DNA of 64,000 nt from JAFNGF01 sp964567045 (GCA_964567045.1 CAZMLE010000001.1:62001-126000); one strand, 5' to 3'; shown: positions 17,224 to 25,853, counted from the first letter of the stretch. Numbers and translations are program-made. The notes: generated by a model from the letters alone, not told the origin.

Positions 17224-17619
17224 ATGACGGGCAAGAAAGTTTTAGTGGTTGATGACGAGATACATATCGTGCACGTGGTGGCAATAAAGTTACGCAACAA
17301 CGGCTACGAGGTTGTATCGGCGGAGAACGGCGTTGAGGCCTTTGAACTGGCTTGTCAAGAGAAGCCGGATATTATCGTTACGGATTTCCAGATGCCGGCT
17401 ATGACAGGGTTGGAGCTCGTGGAGAAACTTCGACAATGCGAACAGACCAGGAATATCCCGGTCATATTGTTGACAGCCAGGAATTTCGCCATATCGCAAG
17501 AGCAGCAGGAACAATTGCAGATATCAGATTGCCTCAGCAAACCGTTCAGCCCGAAGGAGCTGCTGGGAAACATCGAGGACATCCTGTATCGCCGGGCGGT
17601 AAGCCAAAAAAACCCATGA
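17224..17619 (+). CDS. Single-domain response regulator (CheY-like)
   Basis: A 131-residue receiver domain: acidic pair DD at residues 10-11, phospho-acceptor Asp 54 in IIVTDFQMPAMTG, LLTA for the switch Thr and the conserved Lys in LSKPFSPKEL. There is no output domain, so it must act by protein contact. The start ATG 17224 follows ggggaggagc. Likely phosphorylated by the upstream kinase and likely to act on the pilus motor or on the HD-GYP protein downstream. Confidence 0.9.
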   Translation: MTGKKVLVVDDEIHIVHVVAIKLRNNGYEVVSAENGVEAFELACQEKPDIIVTDFQMPAMTGLELVEKLRQCEQTRNIPVILLTARNFAISQEQQEQLQISDCLSKPFSPKELLGNIEDILYRRAVSQKNP

Positions 17620-17659
17620 AGGATTAGGATTAGGCTCACCCATTCGATAAACTCAGGGC

Positions 17660-19417
17660 ATGCTTATGTTGACAACAACCGGCAAGAGTCTCAGCCAATC
17701 GCAGATGCGCCAGTTGAAGAGGTTCGGCAGCAGGGTAAACAAGCTCGGCGCTAATTTTGCAGTTTACGATGCCGACGGTGAACTTGTCTTGCTGCGTGGA
17801 GCTGGCAGATTTGAAAGCAACGCTGGCGAGCTAACACGCCAAGCGCTATGCGTGATGTGTGCCAGCACGAGCGCGTCTGACAGCGATGCGTCAGAAGCGG
17901 ATCCAGTACACGCAACGAGCAACACGGTTTTGGCTGCCGCTTTAAAACCAGCCTCCAACAGAAACGGGCAGGCCAAAGTGGTTGGAGCTGCCCTGATCGA
18001 CCTCGGTAAACGTCTGCATTCTGACAAGGACCCTGGTCTTTTAGACGGGATAACAGGATTATCCTGTCAATCCTGTCAGAAAAATACAGAAGAGGTTGAC
18101 CAGAGATATCAAATACCCGAAGTGGCTTTAAGTGAAATGCTGGGACTTTTGGTAGAGAGTTTTGAATCCTCGTTTAAGACCGAGCAAGAAATTGAAGTTA
18201 TCAGTGCTGAGCTTGCCCAAACCTACGAGGAACTGGTGCTGCTCCACAAGCTCAGCACGCACATGAAGGTCACGGAACCGGACGCCAACTTTCTGCAGAT
18301 GGCTTGTGATAGTCTGACCGAGATCGTTCTTGTCGAGGGCATCGCAATACTGTTGGAAAAGACAGTCGAAACTGAAAAGAAGTTGGTCTTGGCGGCTGGC
18401 TCCGGGCTGATAGATATAGATGAGCATACCGCAGCCTCATTGAATTGGCGATTGGTCGAAGAAATAAACGGTGGCAAGGAAGCCCTGCTGGATAGCGAGG
18501 TGGATTCTCCTTTCAAATATGCGTGGCCGGCCAACATAAAAAACATAATCGCGGTGCCGCTATGCGGAAAAGAAGGGGCAGATTCGCACTTCGCACACAG
18601 AACTAAAACCGGCGACTGCATCATAGGACTGATGGTTGCCATAAACAGGATCGACAAGCCGGATTTCGACAGCACTGACGTGAAACTGTTTAACTCAGTC
18701 GCCGGCGGCTGTGCGGTGTTTATCGAAAACGGCAGGCTCTTCAATGACCTCAAAGAGCTGTTTATAGGTTCGTTAAAAGCGCTGACCAGCAGCATCGATG
18801 CGAAGGATAAGTACACGCACGGCCACTCCGAAAGGGTGGCGCTTATCTCGCGGTGGATTGCCGAGAAGGCTGCTCAGACAGAGCCGTTAGAGCAAGAACA
18901 GATACACAAGATATACCTGGCTGGGCTGCTGCACGACATCGGCAAAATTGGGATAGATGAGGCCGTGCTGCGCAAGCCGGGCCGGCTGACTGAGCAAGAA
19001 ATGGACCGCATAAGAAGACATCCTTCCATAGGAGCGGGTATCTTAGCTGCAATTAAACAGATGCGTGACATTGTGCCGGGCGTATTGTGTCACCATGAGC
19101 GAGTCGATGGGCACGGATATCCCAATGGTTTGGCCGGCAGCCAGATACCATTGATAGGGAAAATCATTGGCCTGGCTGACAGCTTTGACGCCATGACGTC
19201 TAAGCGGACTTACAGAGACGCAAGAACTGTCGAGCAGGCCCTTGCAGAGATACAAAATGGGCTGGGCACACAGTTTGATGAGAAGGTTGGCAGAGTGCTC
19301 CTTAATAGCGACGTCTATCAGCTCTGGGACATCATCCAGAACGGCGGCAGCGAAGTCTACCGCAATTATAGCGTTTCAGAGTACGGCACTGCTGCGGTGG
19401 GAGTGTTAATCAGATGA
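17660..19417 (+). CDS. GAF and HD-GYP domain protein (probable cyclic-di-GMP phosphodiesterase)
   Basis: A 585-residue cytoplasmic protein. Residues 1-125 are an unassigned sensory-like domain with CVMC at 64-67. Residues about 127-142 (LLDGITGLSCQSCQKN) are encoded by a dispersed DNA repeat (18041-18085) inserted in frame. A GAF-like domain spans about 200-360. The HD-GYP domain spans about 370-555, with HDIGKIGI (His 425, Asp 426) and HHERVDGHGYPNG (GYP at 486-488), the residues needed for metal binding and c-di-GMP hydrolysis. It lies between a receiver protein and a STAS protein, and the STAS gene overlaps its stop, so the three probably form one signalling unit. Confidence 0.88.
   Translation: MLMLTTTGKSLSQSQMRQLKRFGSRVNKLGANFAVYDADGELVLLRGAGRFESNAGELTRQALCVMCASTSASDSDASEADPVHATSNTVLAAALKPASNRNGQAKVVGAALIDLGKRLHSDKDPGLLDGITGLSCQSCQKNTEEVDQRYQIPEVALSEMLGLLVESFESSFKTEQEIEVISAELAQTYEELVLLHKLSTHMKVTEPDANFLQMACDSLTEIVLVEGIAILLEKTVETEKKLVLAAGSGLIDIDEHTAASLNWRLVEEINGGKEALLDSEVDSPFKYAWPANIKNIIAVPLCGKEGADSHFAHRTKTGDCIIGLMVAINRIDKPDFDSTDVKLFNSVAGGCAVFIENGRLFNDLKELFIGSLKALTSSIDAKDKYTHGHSERVALISRWIAEKAAQTEPLEQEQIHKIYLAGLLHDIGKIGIDEAVLRKPGRLTEQEMDRIRRHPSIGAGILAAIKQMRDIVPGVLCHHERVDGHGYPNGLAGSQIPLIGKIIGLADSFDAMTSKRTYRDARTVEQALAEIQNGLGTQFDEKVGRVLLNSDVYQLWDIIQNGGSEVYRNYSVSEYGTAAVGVLIR
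18041..18085. repeat. AGGATTATCCTGT repeat, copy 1, in the HD-GYP coding region
   Basis: ttagacgggataacaggatt followed by atcctgtcaatcctgtcaga. The core aacaggattatcctgt is a near-perfect palindrome. Copies with the same flanking words lie at 37019-37063 and, diverged, at 44534-44585. Here it is stop-free and in frame with the host gene. Confidence 0.85.
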
Positions 19418-19749
19418 AAGTAAAGACGCAAGATTATGGCGATGTCACGGTGGTTGCACTGCAGGGTGAACTGGATGCCGATTTTACAGAACTGCTTCAG
19501 AACACAATTACCGACGTGATTGCAAAAGGCAGAGCAGGCATAGTCCTTGATATGCGCGCTGTTGGATTCATTGACAGCAAGGGATTAGAGCTATTGCGGT
19601 GGATGCGGCAGTACTGCAGTGAGAATAAAACCCAGCTCAGATTGGCGGGGCTGGATGAACACTGCGCGAAAATTCTGGAAGTTACTCGACTTGACAGCGA
19701 ATTTGACCGCTACACAGAGCTGGCCGAGGCCGTAAAAAGTTTTGCGTAA
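19414..19749 (+). CDS. STAS-domain anti-sigma factor antagonist
   Basis: A 111-residue single-domain protein with the STAS core LQGELDADF and VGFIDSKGLELL, where Ser 55 is the expected phosphorylation site. Such proteins bind anti-sigma kinases or act in phospho-switches. Its ATGA start overlaps the stop of the HD-GYP gene, so the two are translationally coupled. No RsbW-like partner is present in the window. Confidence 0.85.
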   Translation: MKVKTQDYGDVTVVALQGELDADFTELLQNTITDVIAKGRAGIVLDMRAVGFIDSKGLELLRWMRQYCSENKTQLRLAGLDEHCAKILEVTRLDSEFDRYTELAEAVKSFA

Positions 19750-19782
19750 GAATAAGCAGCGGATTCAAGTAAGACAGCAATT

Positions 19783-21501
19783 ATGGCACAGATAGCAGTG
19801 GAAAATAAGACTCAGCTTGGGCAACTGCTGCTGGCGCACGAGGTGGTGACGCTCGAGCAAATTGAAAAGGCCCTGGCCGAACAGAAGGAAAAAGGACATC
19901 GCAAGCTGCTCGGCGAACTTCTGGTCGAGATGGGTTACTGCACGGAAAACCAGATCGCCGCGGCTTTGGCTGAGGCCTATGGCGTGCCGTACGCCCAGAT
20001 CGGTCCCAAAATATGTGACCCAAAGGCAGTGGAAATTTTGCCGAGGGAGTTTCTCGAAGAGCACGTCGTCCTGCCGCTGTTTAAGGTTAACGATGTGCTT
20101 ACCGTAGCAGTGAGTGAGCCGACAAACGTATTCTTGATTGACGAAATAGAGCGTATAAGTGGCTGTAAGGTCCAGGTGGTGTGCGCGACCACAAAGGATA
20201 TCAAGGCTACGATACAGACGTATTTGCCGGCTGCCAATGTCTTTGTCATCGACGATATTATCGACGACAAGGGACTGGAAGACTTTACGCTTTTGGAGAA
20301 CATCACCGAGGATATAGGCAACCTTGAGGAGGTAGCAGGTCAGTCACCGGTCGTCAAGCTGGTCAATTACTTGCTTTATAACGCAGTTAAGGAAAACGCC
20401 AGTGATATTCACATTGAGCCTGACGACAAAAAACTTCGCGTCAGATATCGCGTGGACGGCAAGCTCTATGAGAAGCTGCGTCCCCCACATCAGATGCATC
20501 CGGCAATAGTCTCTCGTATCAAGATTATGGCAGAGCTGGACATTGCTCAGCGCCGTCTGCCGCAGGACGGCGGTATTCACGTGTTGGTGGAAGGCAGACC
20601 GATCGATTTGCGGGTGTCTGTTATGCCCGCCAATTTCGGCGAAAAGGTCGTGATCAGGGTCATTGACCCCCAGAAGATTCTTTACAATCTTGAGTCACTT
20701 GGATTCACTTACGAAAACCTCAGGCGTTTTAGAGAGATAATACAAGCACCTAATGGAATAGTCCTGGTAACAGGACCAACCGGTTCAGGCAAAAACACTA
20801 CACTGTATGCAGCGTTATCTGAACTGAATACGGAAGAGGTAAACATTTGTACGGTTGAAGACCCTGTGGAGTGCAACATATCGGGCATAAATCAGTTTCA
20901 GGTTAATAGTAGCGCAGGTTTTGAATTCTCGACCGCGCTGCGGAGCTTGTTGCGGCAGGACCCCGATATAGTAATGGTCGGCGAGGTACGCGATGAGGCT
21001 ACAGCCAATATTGCGGTCCAGGCGGCTCTAACTGGCCATCTGGTCTTGTCGACCCTGCATACAAATGACGCGCCCGGCGCGGTGATACGCTTGGTGGACT
21101 TAAAGGTTGCTCCTTATCTGGTCAGCGCTTCTCTGATTGGAGTCCTGGCTCAGCGGTTGGTGCGGAAAATATGCGCAAACTGCAAAACAGAGTATGAGCC
21201 GCCCGCCACTATGAAAAGAGCCGTTGAAAAGGTGGGCGGCGAAGTCGGCAAATTCCATCGTGGCGTAGGGTGCAAAAAATGCCGCAACACCGGCTTTGCC
21301 GGGCGAATCGCTATTCATGAACTATTTGTGCCCGATGATGAAATCGCAGAGATGATTAACGACCGGATCAGCACAAAGAAACTACGAGCAAAGGCACTTG
21401 AAAAAGGAATGGTTCCACTGCAGTTAGACGGAATTGAAAAGGTAAAGGCTGGAATTGTCTCTGTTGAGGAAGTACTTAGAACTACCCAAGCAGAACCATA
21501 A
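19783..21501 (+). CDS. pilB: Pilus extension/secretion ATPase (PilB/GspE)
   Basis: A 572-residue hexameric ATPase: N-terminal MshEN-like domain (1-150, TLEQIEKALAEQ), then the core ATPase with SDIHIEP, the Walker A GPTGSGKNTTLY near residue 327, the Asp box TVEDPVE, the Walker B LLRQDPDIVMVGEVRD, the His box HLVLSTLHTNDA and a zinc-binding tetracysteine CANC...CKKC near 465-506. The Walker A has Asn where Ser or Thr normally coordinates magnesium, checked at the DNA level (ggc aaa aac act). All other catalytic motifs are intact. Powers pilin polymerisation together with the PilC protein downstream. Confidence 0.93.
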   Translation: MAQIAVENKTQLGQLLLAHEVVTLEQIEKALAEQKEKGHRKLLGELLVEMGYCTENQIAAALAEAYGVPYAQIGPKICDPKAVEILPREFLEEHVVLPLFKVNDVLTVAVSEPTNVFLIDEIERISGCKVQVVCATTKDIKATIQTYLPAANVFVIDDIIDDKGLEDFTLLENITEDIGNLEEVAGQSPVVKLVNYLLYNAVKENASDIHIEPDDKKLRVRYRVDGKLYEKLRPPHQMHPAIVSRIKIMAELDIAQRRLPQDGGIHVLVEGRPIDLRVSVMPANFGEKVVIRVIDPQKILYNLESLGFTYENLRRFREIIQAPNGIVLVTGPTGSGKNTTLYAALSELNTEEVNICTVEDPVECNISGINQFQVNSSAGFEFSTALRSLLRQDPDIVMVGEVRDEATANIAVQAALTGHLVLSTLHTNDAPGAVIRLVDLKVAPYLVSASLIGVLAQRLVRKICANCKTEYEPPATMKRAVEKVGGEVGKFHRGVGCKKCRNTGFAGRIAIHELFVPDDEIAEMINDRISTKKLRAKALEKGMVPLQLDGIEKVKAGIVSVEEVLRTTQAEP

Positions 21502-21531
21502 TATCAGTTGCAATGGTGAGTGCGAAAAAAA

Positions 21532-22764
21532 ATGACTATGGCAGCGACACAATCAGCGCAGACTTTACCTCCAACGGCTAAGCAGGCAGAGAGCAAATCC
21601 GTCGCCCGTGACCCGTTGCCCGTGACCCGAGCGACGAGCGACGGCCGACGAGCGACGAGCGACGGACTCAGTCACCCAGGCGTTGGCTCACCTGATTGGC
21701 TCTATAGGGCAAGAGTAAAGCACGCAGAGCTGATACTGTTCACTACGGAACTGTCGGTGATGCTCGATAGCGGCGTAGTATTGAGCGATGCTCTCGACGC
21801 TATTGCTGAGCAGGCTGAGCAGGGAGCGTTCAGGATGATAATCATGGATGTAGCTGAAAGGGTCAAAGGCGGCGAAAATTTCTCGCAGGCGCTGATTTCA
21901 TATCCCAGAGTTTTTAATTCGATGTTTATAAGTATGGTCAGGGCGTCAGAGGCATCCGGCAGAATGGCAGAAATGCTGAGCGTGCTCAGCGGCTATCTAA
22001 GCTTTGAGGCCGAAACTCGTAAGCGCATCAAAGGAGCACTTACATATCCATTTATAATGGCCCTGATGGCGGTGGCCGCGACCGGAACACTTATGTTCTT
22101 TGTTCTGCCGCGGTTCATGAGGATTTACGAAGCCAGAGGAGCGGCACTTCCCAAACTTACCCAAATATTGGTGGGCTTCAGCAAAATACTGGGCAATTTC
22201 CAGATAATGAGCGTTGTTGTGACCGCACTTATATTGCTTTCGGGAGCACTGTACTATTTGTCCCGCACCGCGATCGGTCGTCGGGTGATTGATACCGTGA
22301 AAATCCGCACGCCAGTGATTGGCACAATGTTTGTCGATATGGTAGTGGGCCGCAGCATGCGCATTATGGCCACGATGGTCAATACGGGTGTCAGAGTGCT
22401 GGAATCAATACAAGTGGTCCAAGGCTCGTGTCAAAATTGCTATTTTCAGGAACTTTGGACCGACGTGGACGAAAAAATCCGCGACGGCTATCAGTTGTCC
22501 GAGTCAATTCTGATTTCCCCACGCGGCCAGTTGATCGCACCCGGCGTCATCCAGATGCTGCGGGCAGGAGAAAAGAGCGGCAGGCTGGGCGAAGTCTGCG
22601 ATAAAATGTCTGTCTTCTATGAAAAGAAGCTCGAGGCCTCAATCAGGAACGTCATGACTCTCATAGAGCCGCTAATGATTACAGTCCTCGGCGCCATCAT
22701 TGGCACCATTGCAATTGCTCTATTGCTGCCGGTCTTTAGAATATCCAGCGTCATCGCACATTGA
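21532..22764 (+). CDS. pilC: Inner-membrane platform protein (PilC/GspF)
   Basis: About 410 residues with two T2SSF domains: the first FTTELSVMLDSGVVLSDALD to the membrane helix FIMALMAVAATGTLMFFVLPRF, the second RSMRIMATMVNTGVRVLES to a C-terminal helix MITVLGAIIGTIAIALLLPVF. The start ATG 21532 has ggtgag upstream; GTG 21520 is the alternative. The N-terminal 45 residues include RATSDGRRATSDG, encoded by a gcgacgagcgacgg repeat (21601-21668), where PilC proteins are normally short and variable. Last gene of the pilus cluster; no pilT, prepilin peptidase or pilin glycosylation gene is seen. Confidence 0.88.
   Translation: MTMAATQSAQTLPPTAKQAESKSVARDPLPVTRATSDGRRATSDGLSHPGVGSPDWLYRARVKHAELILFTTELSVMLDSGVVLSDALDAIAEQAEQGAFRMIIMDVAERVKGGENFSQALISYPRVFNSMFISMVRASEASGRMAEMLSVLSGYLSFEAETRKRIKGALTYPFIMALMAVAATGTLMFFVLPRFMRIYEARGAALPKLTQILVGFSKILGNFQIMSVVVTALILLSGALYYLSRTAIGRRVIDTVKIRTPVIGTMFVDMVVGRSMRIMATMVNTGVRVLESIQVVQGSCQNCYFQELWTDVDEKIRDGYQLSESILISPRGQLIAPGVIQMLRAGEKSGRLGEVCDKMSVFYEKKLEASIRNVMTLIEPLMITVLGAIIGTIAIALLLPVFRISSVIAH
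21601..21668. repeat. Low-complexity repeat (GCGACGA words) translated in PilC
   Basis: Two vocabularies side by side: cccgtgacccgttgcccgtg and gcgacgagcgacggccgacg. Sixty-eight bases in frame without stops, encoding the N-terminal linker of the platform protein. Confidence 0.75.
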
Positions 22765-22794
22765 AATCAAGACGCTAAGTATTAACAGAGCTGG

Positions 22795-22925
22795 AAATTG
22801 GGTTTGATTGGGTTCGTTTTCCTGGCCCCTATAGGCGGATTTGTTTTCATAATCCTTTGTTATTATTGAGCTTGCGTTCGTTTGGGCCTCAGAGAAATTG
22901 GCTTTGTTTTGCATAAAAAGGGCCG
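22795..22925 (-). repeat. NKANF-type dispersed repeat
   Basis: On the minus strand the sequence reads as the recognisable pseudo-peptide MQNKANFSEAQ...ENEPNQTQF. I recall such strings appearing in many short hypothetical proteins of planctomycete assemblies; this is recollection, not a search. No start signal or coding evidence. Confidence 0.55.
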
Positions 22926-23028
22926 ATTTCTAGAGGATTCTCGACAATTGTCGAACGCGTTTCCTGCATCCTGATTCCCTGTTATCCTGCTCACCTGCAC
23001 CTTGTTACCCTGATTCCCTGGTTTCCCT

Positions 23029-23192
23029 ATTCTGTCTTCCGTCTTCTGTTGTCTGTCTTTTGTATTCTGTCATCTGTCCTCCGTTCCTTCGGCAGAGTCT
23101 ACCCTGAGCGTAAGCGAATGGGCTCAGGACAAGCTGCTGTTTTCTGCATTCTGTCTTCAGTATTCTGTCTTCTGTCATCTGTCTTCTGTTAG
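23029..23192. repeat. Low-complexity repeat of CTGTCTTC/CTGTCATC words
   Basis: Long pyrimidine-rich run made of permuted words tctgtcttc, ttctgttgtc, tattctgtcatc, tctgtcctccg, interrupted at 23083-23135 by a segment with ccctgagcg and gctcaggac as an inverted pair. Confidence 0.7.
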
Positions 23193-23273
23193 TATTGCGA
23201 TTGTATCCAATTTAGTTATATACGTATCATACACACTGGCGTGCTGGGCGTCAAGTGAATTTTTGCCGAAAGA

Positions 23274-23306
23274 AGGGGCTGACAGTGTTTCTGACTGCCA
23301 GCCCTT
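23274..23306 (-). terminator. Probable terminator of the kelch/LamG gene
   Basis: gggctgacagt (23276-23286) and actgccagccc (23294-23304) pair with one mismatch, about 30 bases beyond the stop codon on the minus strand. The T run after the stem is weak. Confidence 0.45.
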
Positions 23307-23335
23307 TGCCTTTCAATCATAGAGAGGTGTTGCTG

Positions 23336-25015
23336 CTACCGCTTAACGGTCCGGTTGTAGATGCGGACGTCGTCAATCAGGCCGGAGAAGAAACTGGCTG
23401 CATTAAGGTCTTTTGCAGCACCAAAGCGTAGGCCGCCATCTGAACTGGCTAATTCCGCCTGTGTGTCTTTGGCTACTTGCACGTCATCAACACAAAGAAT
23501 CCTATCGGAGCCGTCCCATGTTAGTCCCACACGGTGCCAGTTGCCATCAGTGATCACAGCGTCTAAAATCAACGGCCTCGCAAAGCGACCTGATTCCGTC
23601 AGTTCGGTCATCAACTTGCCTTCGGCGGGATCCGCCAAGAGCCAATTGGCGCCACCTGTTTGAGAGATAATTACTTGTCCCGGTGAACCGCCTCTGACCC
23701 AAGCAAAGACGCTGAACGCTCCGTCCGCTGGGTCCAAAACGAAGGGCACGCTGACAAAGTCATCCATCCCGTCTAATTCAAGCGCACCGTCTATTTGACC
23801 ACCGGCAGGTCGCCAGAGCGGATTTTCAGTTAGGACAAAGGCGTTCTGGTCGCCAGCACTGTTGTGCGCGACAAAGCCTTCCGTTTCGTCTAGCTTCCAG
23901 TGTGCAATTAGCCCAACTGGTGGGACTTCCTTCAGCCAATAATCAGCTAAGACAGCCAAGTCCTTATAATCCACCACGCCGTCGCCAAAAGGTGGCGGGC
24001 CGATGTCCACACATGGTTCATCCTGGCCCCAGTATCGAGCCAGTCTGCAGAAATCTTTGACGTCCACTATTTCGTCGCCGTTGAAGTCGACCACGAGCGG
24101 ATTGGGATAGTATTCTTCTACTGTAGAAAGCCCATTGTAAGCCGTTGTTGCAGTTCCTCCAATGGCGTAGATTTTGCCGTTCAACTCACAGGTAGATAAG
24201 CCTGCTCTTGCAGTCGGCATGTCCCTTCTTGTAGCCCAGGTGTCTGTCGCGGGGTCATATTCCTCCACGCCCTTTGGAAATACGTCTTCTCCGATTCCGA
24301 CCACGTATATCCTCCCATCCACCGCGCTGGCGGACAGCCAGGATCCGACAGTTGGGGCATCGGCTTTCCTTTCCCAGGTATCAGTCGCCGGGTCATACGC
24401 AAACACCGCCCGACTCGCTGTATACGCCTGCCATGAGCCGGCGATGATGTAGATCTTACCGTCCACCACGCTGGCGGCATGCAGATACCTTGGTTCCGGC
24501 AGGTCGGCTCTTTTCGTCCAAGTGTTCGTCTCCGGGTCATATTCCTCTACGGTTCTGAAAGCAGGCCCGCTCGTATCCGTTGCGCCTCCGACGGCGTATA
24601 TCTTCCCATTGACCACGCTGGTGGTGAAGAAGGCTCTTGCCGTCGGCATATCGGCATACTTCCTCGTCCAGGTGTCCGTGCCCGGATCGTATTCTTCCAC
24701 CGTCCGGACACCCCCTCCAATTGCATAAATCTTGCCGTTTACCGCGGTGACGCCCAGACCCGCTCTTGCCGTTGGCATGGCAGCTTTCCTCGTCCAGGTA
24801 TCGGTTACCGGATCATATTCCTCCAGGGCCGAAATACCCACGTGCGGCGCTGGAGCGCCTCCGATGGCGTATATCTTGCCATCCACCGCGCAGGTACCAA
24901 GAAAGTACCTTGCTGTTGGCATATCAGCCTTTTTAGTCCATGTGTCCTCTGCTGCCAGACTCAGGGAAGCCAGGCCCAATGCCAAAACCGATGCGAGTAA
25001 AAGCGTCTTTTTCAT
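23336..25015 (-). CDS. Secreted kelch-propeller protein with dockerin-like and LamG domains
   Basis: A 559-residue exported protein with a signal peptide (MKKTLLLASVLALGLASLSLAA). Residues about 25-320 contain six kelch repeats of the form D-TW-KADMPTAR...GKIYAIGG...VEEYDP, forming a beta propeller. Residues about 322-376 hold two Asp-rich calcium-loop helices, VVDFNGDEIVDVKDFCRLARYW and FGDGVVDYKDLAVLADYW, resembling the dockerin-like anchors common in Phycisphaerae. Residues about 378-557 form a LamG domain (LIAHWKLDETEG, WHRVGLTWDG, GLIDDVRIYNRTV). Probably a surface or secreted binding protein. It is divergent from the ECF sigma gene and separated from it by about 220 bases. Confidence 0.85.
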   Translation of the reverse strand: MKKTLLLASVLALGLASLSLAAEDTWTKKADMPTARYFLGTCAVDGKIYAIGGAPAPHVGISALEEYDPVTDTWTRKAAMPTARAGLGVTAVNGKIYAIGGGVRTVEEYDPGTDTWTRKYADMPTARAFFTTSVVNGKIYAVGGATDTSGPAFRTVEEYDPETNTWTKRADLPEPRYLHAASVVDGKIYIIAGSWQAYTASRAVFAYDPATDTWERKADAPTVGSWLSASAVDGRIYVVGIGEDVFPKGVEEYDPATDTWATRRDMPTARAGLSTCELNGKIYAIGGTATTAYNGLSTVEEYYPNPLVVDFNGDEIVDVKDFCRLARYWGQDEPCVDIGPPPFGDGVVDYKDLAVLADYWLKEVPPVGLIAHWKLDETEGFVAHNSAGDQNAFVLTENPLWRPAGGQIDGALELDGMDDFVSVPFVLDPADGAFSVFAWVRGGSPGQVIISQTGGANWLLADPAEGKLMTELTESGRFARPLILDAVITDGNWHRVGLTWDGSDRILCVDDVQVAKDTQAELASSDGGLRFGAAKDLNAASFFSGLIDDVRIYNRTVKR

Positions 25016-25172
25016 CTTACTGACCTTTCAAAAATGGCTAATACTTTCACTCCGCACACTGTGCGCAGCTTTGTTCATAGCCGTTTTATGCTGAAGAACC
25101 GGCTCCTCGGACTCGCTGGTCTACTCTTCTATTATTATAAATCCCAAAATGCTGGCAAGCGGACGCTTTTTA

Positions 25173-25201
25173 TTCAAATTTTCTTCAAGAATTGGTACAA
25201 T
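25173..25201 (+). promoter_or_regulatory. Candidate promoter of the ECF sigma gene
   Basis: ttcaaa at 25173-25178, 17 bases, then tacaat at 25196-25201, about 40 bases before the start codon. The -10 is close to consensus and the -35 is weak (4 of 6). Confidence 0.3.
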
Positions 25202-25241
25202 TTATGTAAGATCTTTTAGCTGTGGAGGTTAGCAAAGCTTG

Positions 25242-25853
25242 ATGTGTCCTGTTGGTCAAAAGACTCAAGAATTAGTTGCTCTGGCCAAGGAGGGCGACAA
25301 ATCGGCTCTAAACCGCCTTTACACGGTCTACGCGGAGCGAGTGCGGTGGATGGTACGTTTTCGTATGAGCAAGGAGCTTCGCTCCAAGCTCGAATCGATG
25401 GACCTGGTACAGGAGACTCTTATCCATGCCTTGAGCGGATTAGACGACTTCACGTACAAAAACGAGGGAGATTTCGTGCGGTGGCTATCGAAAATCGCTG
25501 AAAACGAGCTTCGCGCCAGTCTAAAGAAGCTGCACGCCGGCAAGCGCGATATTCGCAAAGAAGTCCGACTTGCCAACCACGGGCCAACTACCGCAGGTGG
25601 ATTTATCGGAACTGGCGGACCCATCCAGGCCACCACGCCCAGTGTGATTATGTCCAAAAAAGAAGAGTTAGATAAACTTGAGAGAGCGATGGACGCGTTG
25701 AAGCCTGAGTACAGGGAAGCGATCCTCCTGACTAAAATCGAGGGACTTCCCTACAAAGAAATAGCGACCAGACTGGGCAAGAGCAGCGATGCGGTACGAA
25801 AGCTCGTGTCGCGCGCGATGGCCGAGCTGACCGTCGCTTTCAGGGCAATCTGA
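25242..25853 (+). CDS. ECF sigma factor, planctomycete type
   Basis: About 203 residues. Region 2 (about 18-90) contains DLVQETLIHALSGLDDF and region 4 (about 145-200) contains LKPEYREAILLTKIEGLPYKEIATRLGKS, a helix-turn-helix for -35 recognition. The spacer between them is rich in Gly, Thr and Ser. An SD ggagg at 25224 serves either TTG 25239 or ATG 25242. Its stop overlaps the start of the Ser/Thr kinase gene by one base. ECF sigma factors coupled to such kinases are an established planctomycete arrangement in which the kinase is thought to control the sigma factor; no anti-sigma gene is present. Confidence 0.88.
   Translation: MCPVGQKTQELVALAKEGDKSALNRLYTVYAERVRWMVRFRMSKELRSKLESMDLVQETLIHALSGLDDFTYKNEGDFVRWLSKIAENELRASLKKLHAGKRDIRKEVRLANHGPTTAGGFIGTGGPIQATTPSVIMSKKEELDKLERAMDALKPEYREAILLTKIEGLPYKEIATRLGKSSDAVRKLVSRAMAELTVAFRAI

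Larger units (their letters stand above)
22765..23335. other. Repeat-packed intergenic stretch between pilC and the kelch gene
   Basis: No gene recognised in 570 bases. In order it holds: a minus-strand repeat reading MQNKANFSEAQ (about 22795-22925); runs of cctgattccctg/gttatcctg words (about 22964-23028); ctgtcttc/ctgtcatc words (23029-23080); an inverted pair ccctgagc...gctcagga (23100-23130); and more ctgtcttc words (23140-23192). The end holds the kelch gene terminator. Five unrelated repeat vocabularies lie end to end. Confidence 0.7.

Noticed and set aside
23029..23192. Possible CRISPR array because of repeated short words
   Set aside because: There are no constant-length repeats with unique spacers, and no cas genes nearby. 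Words are shuffled and overlap.
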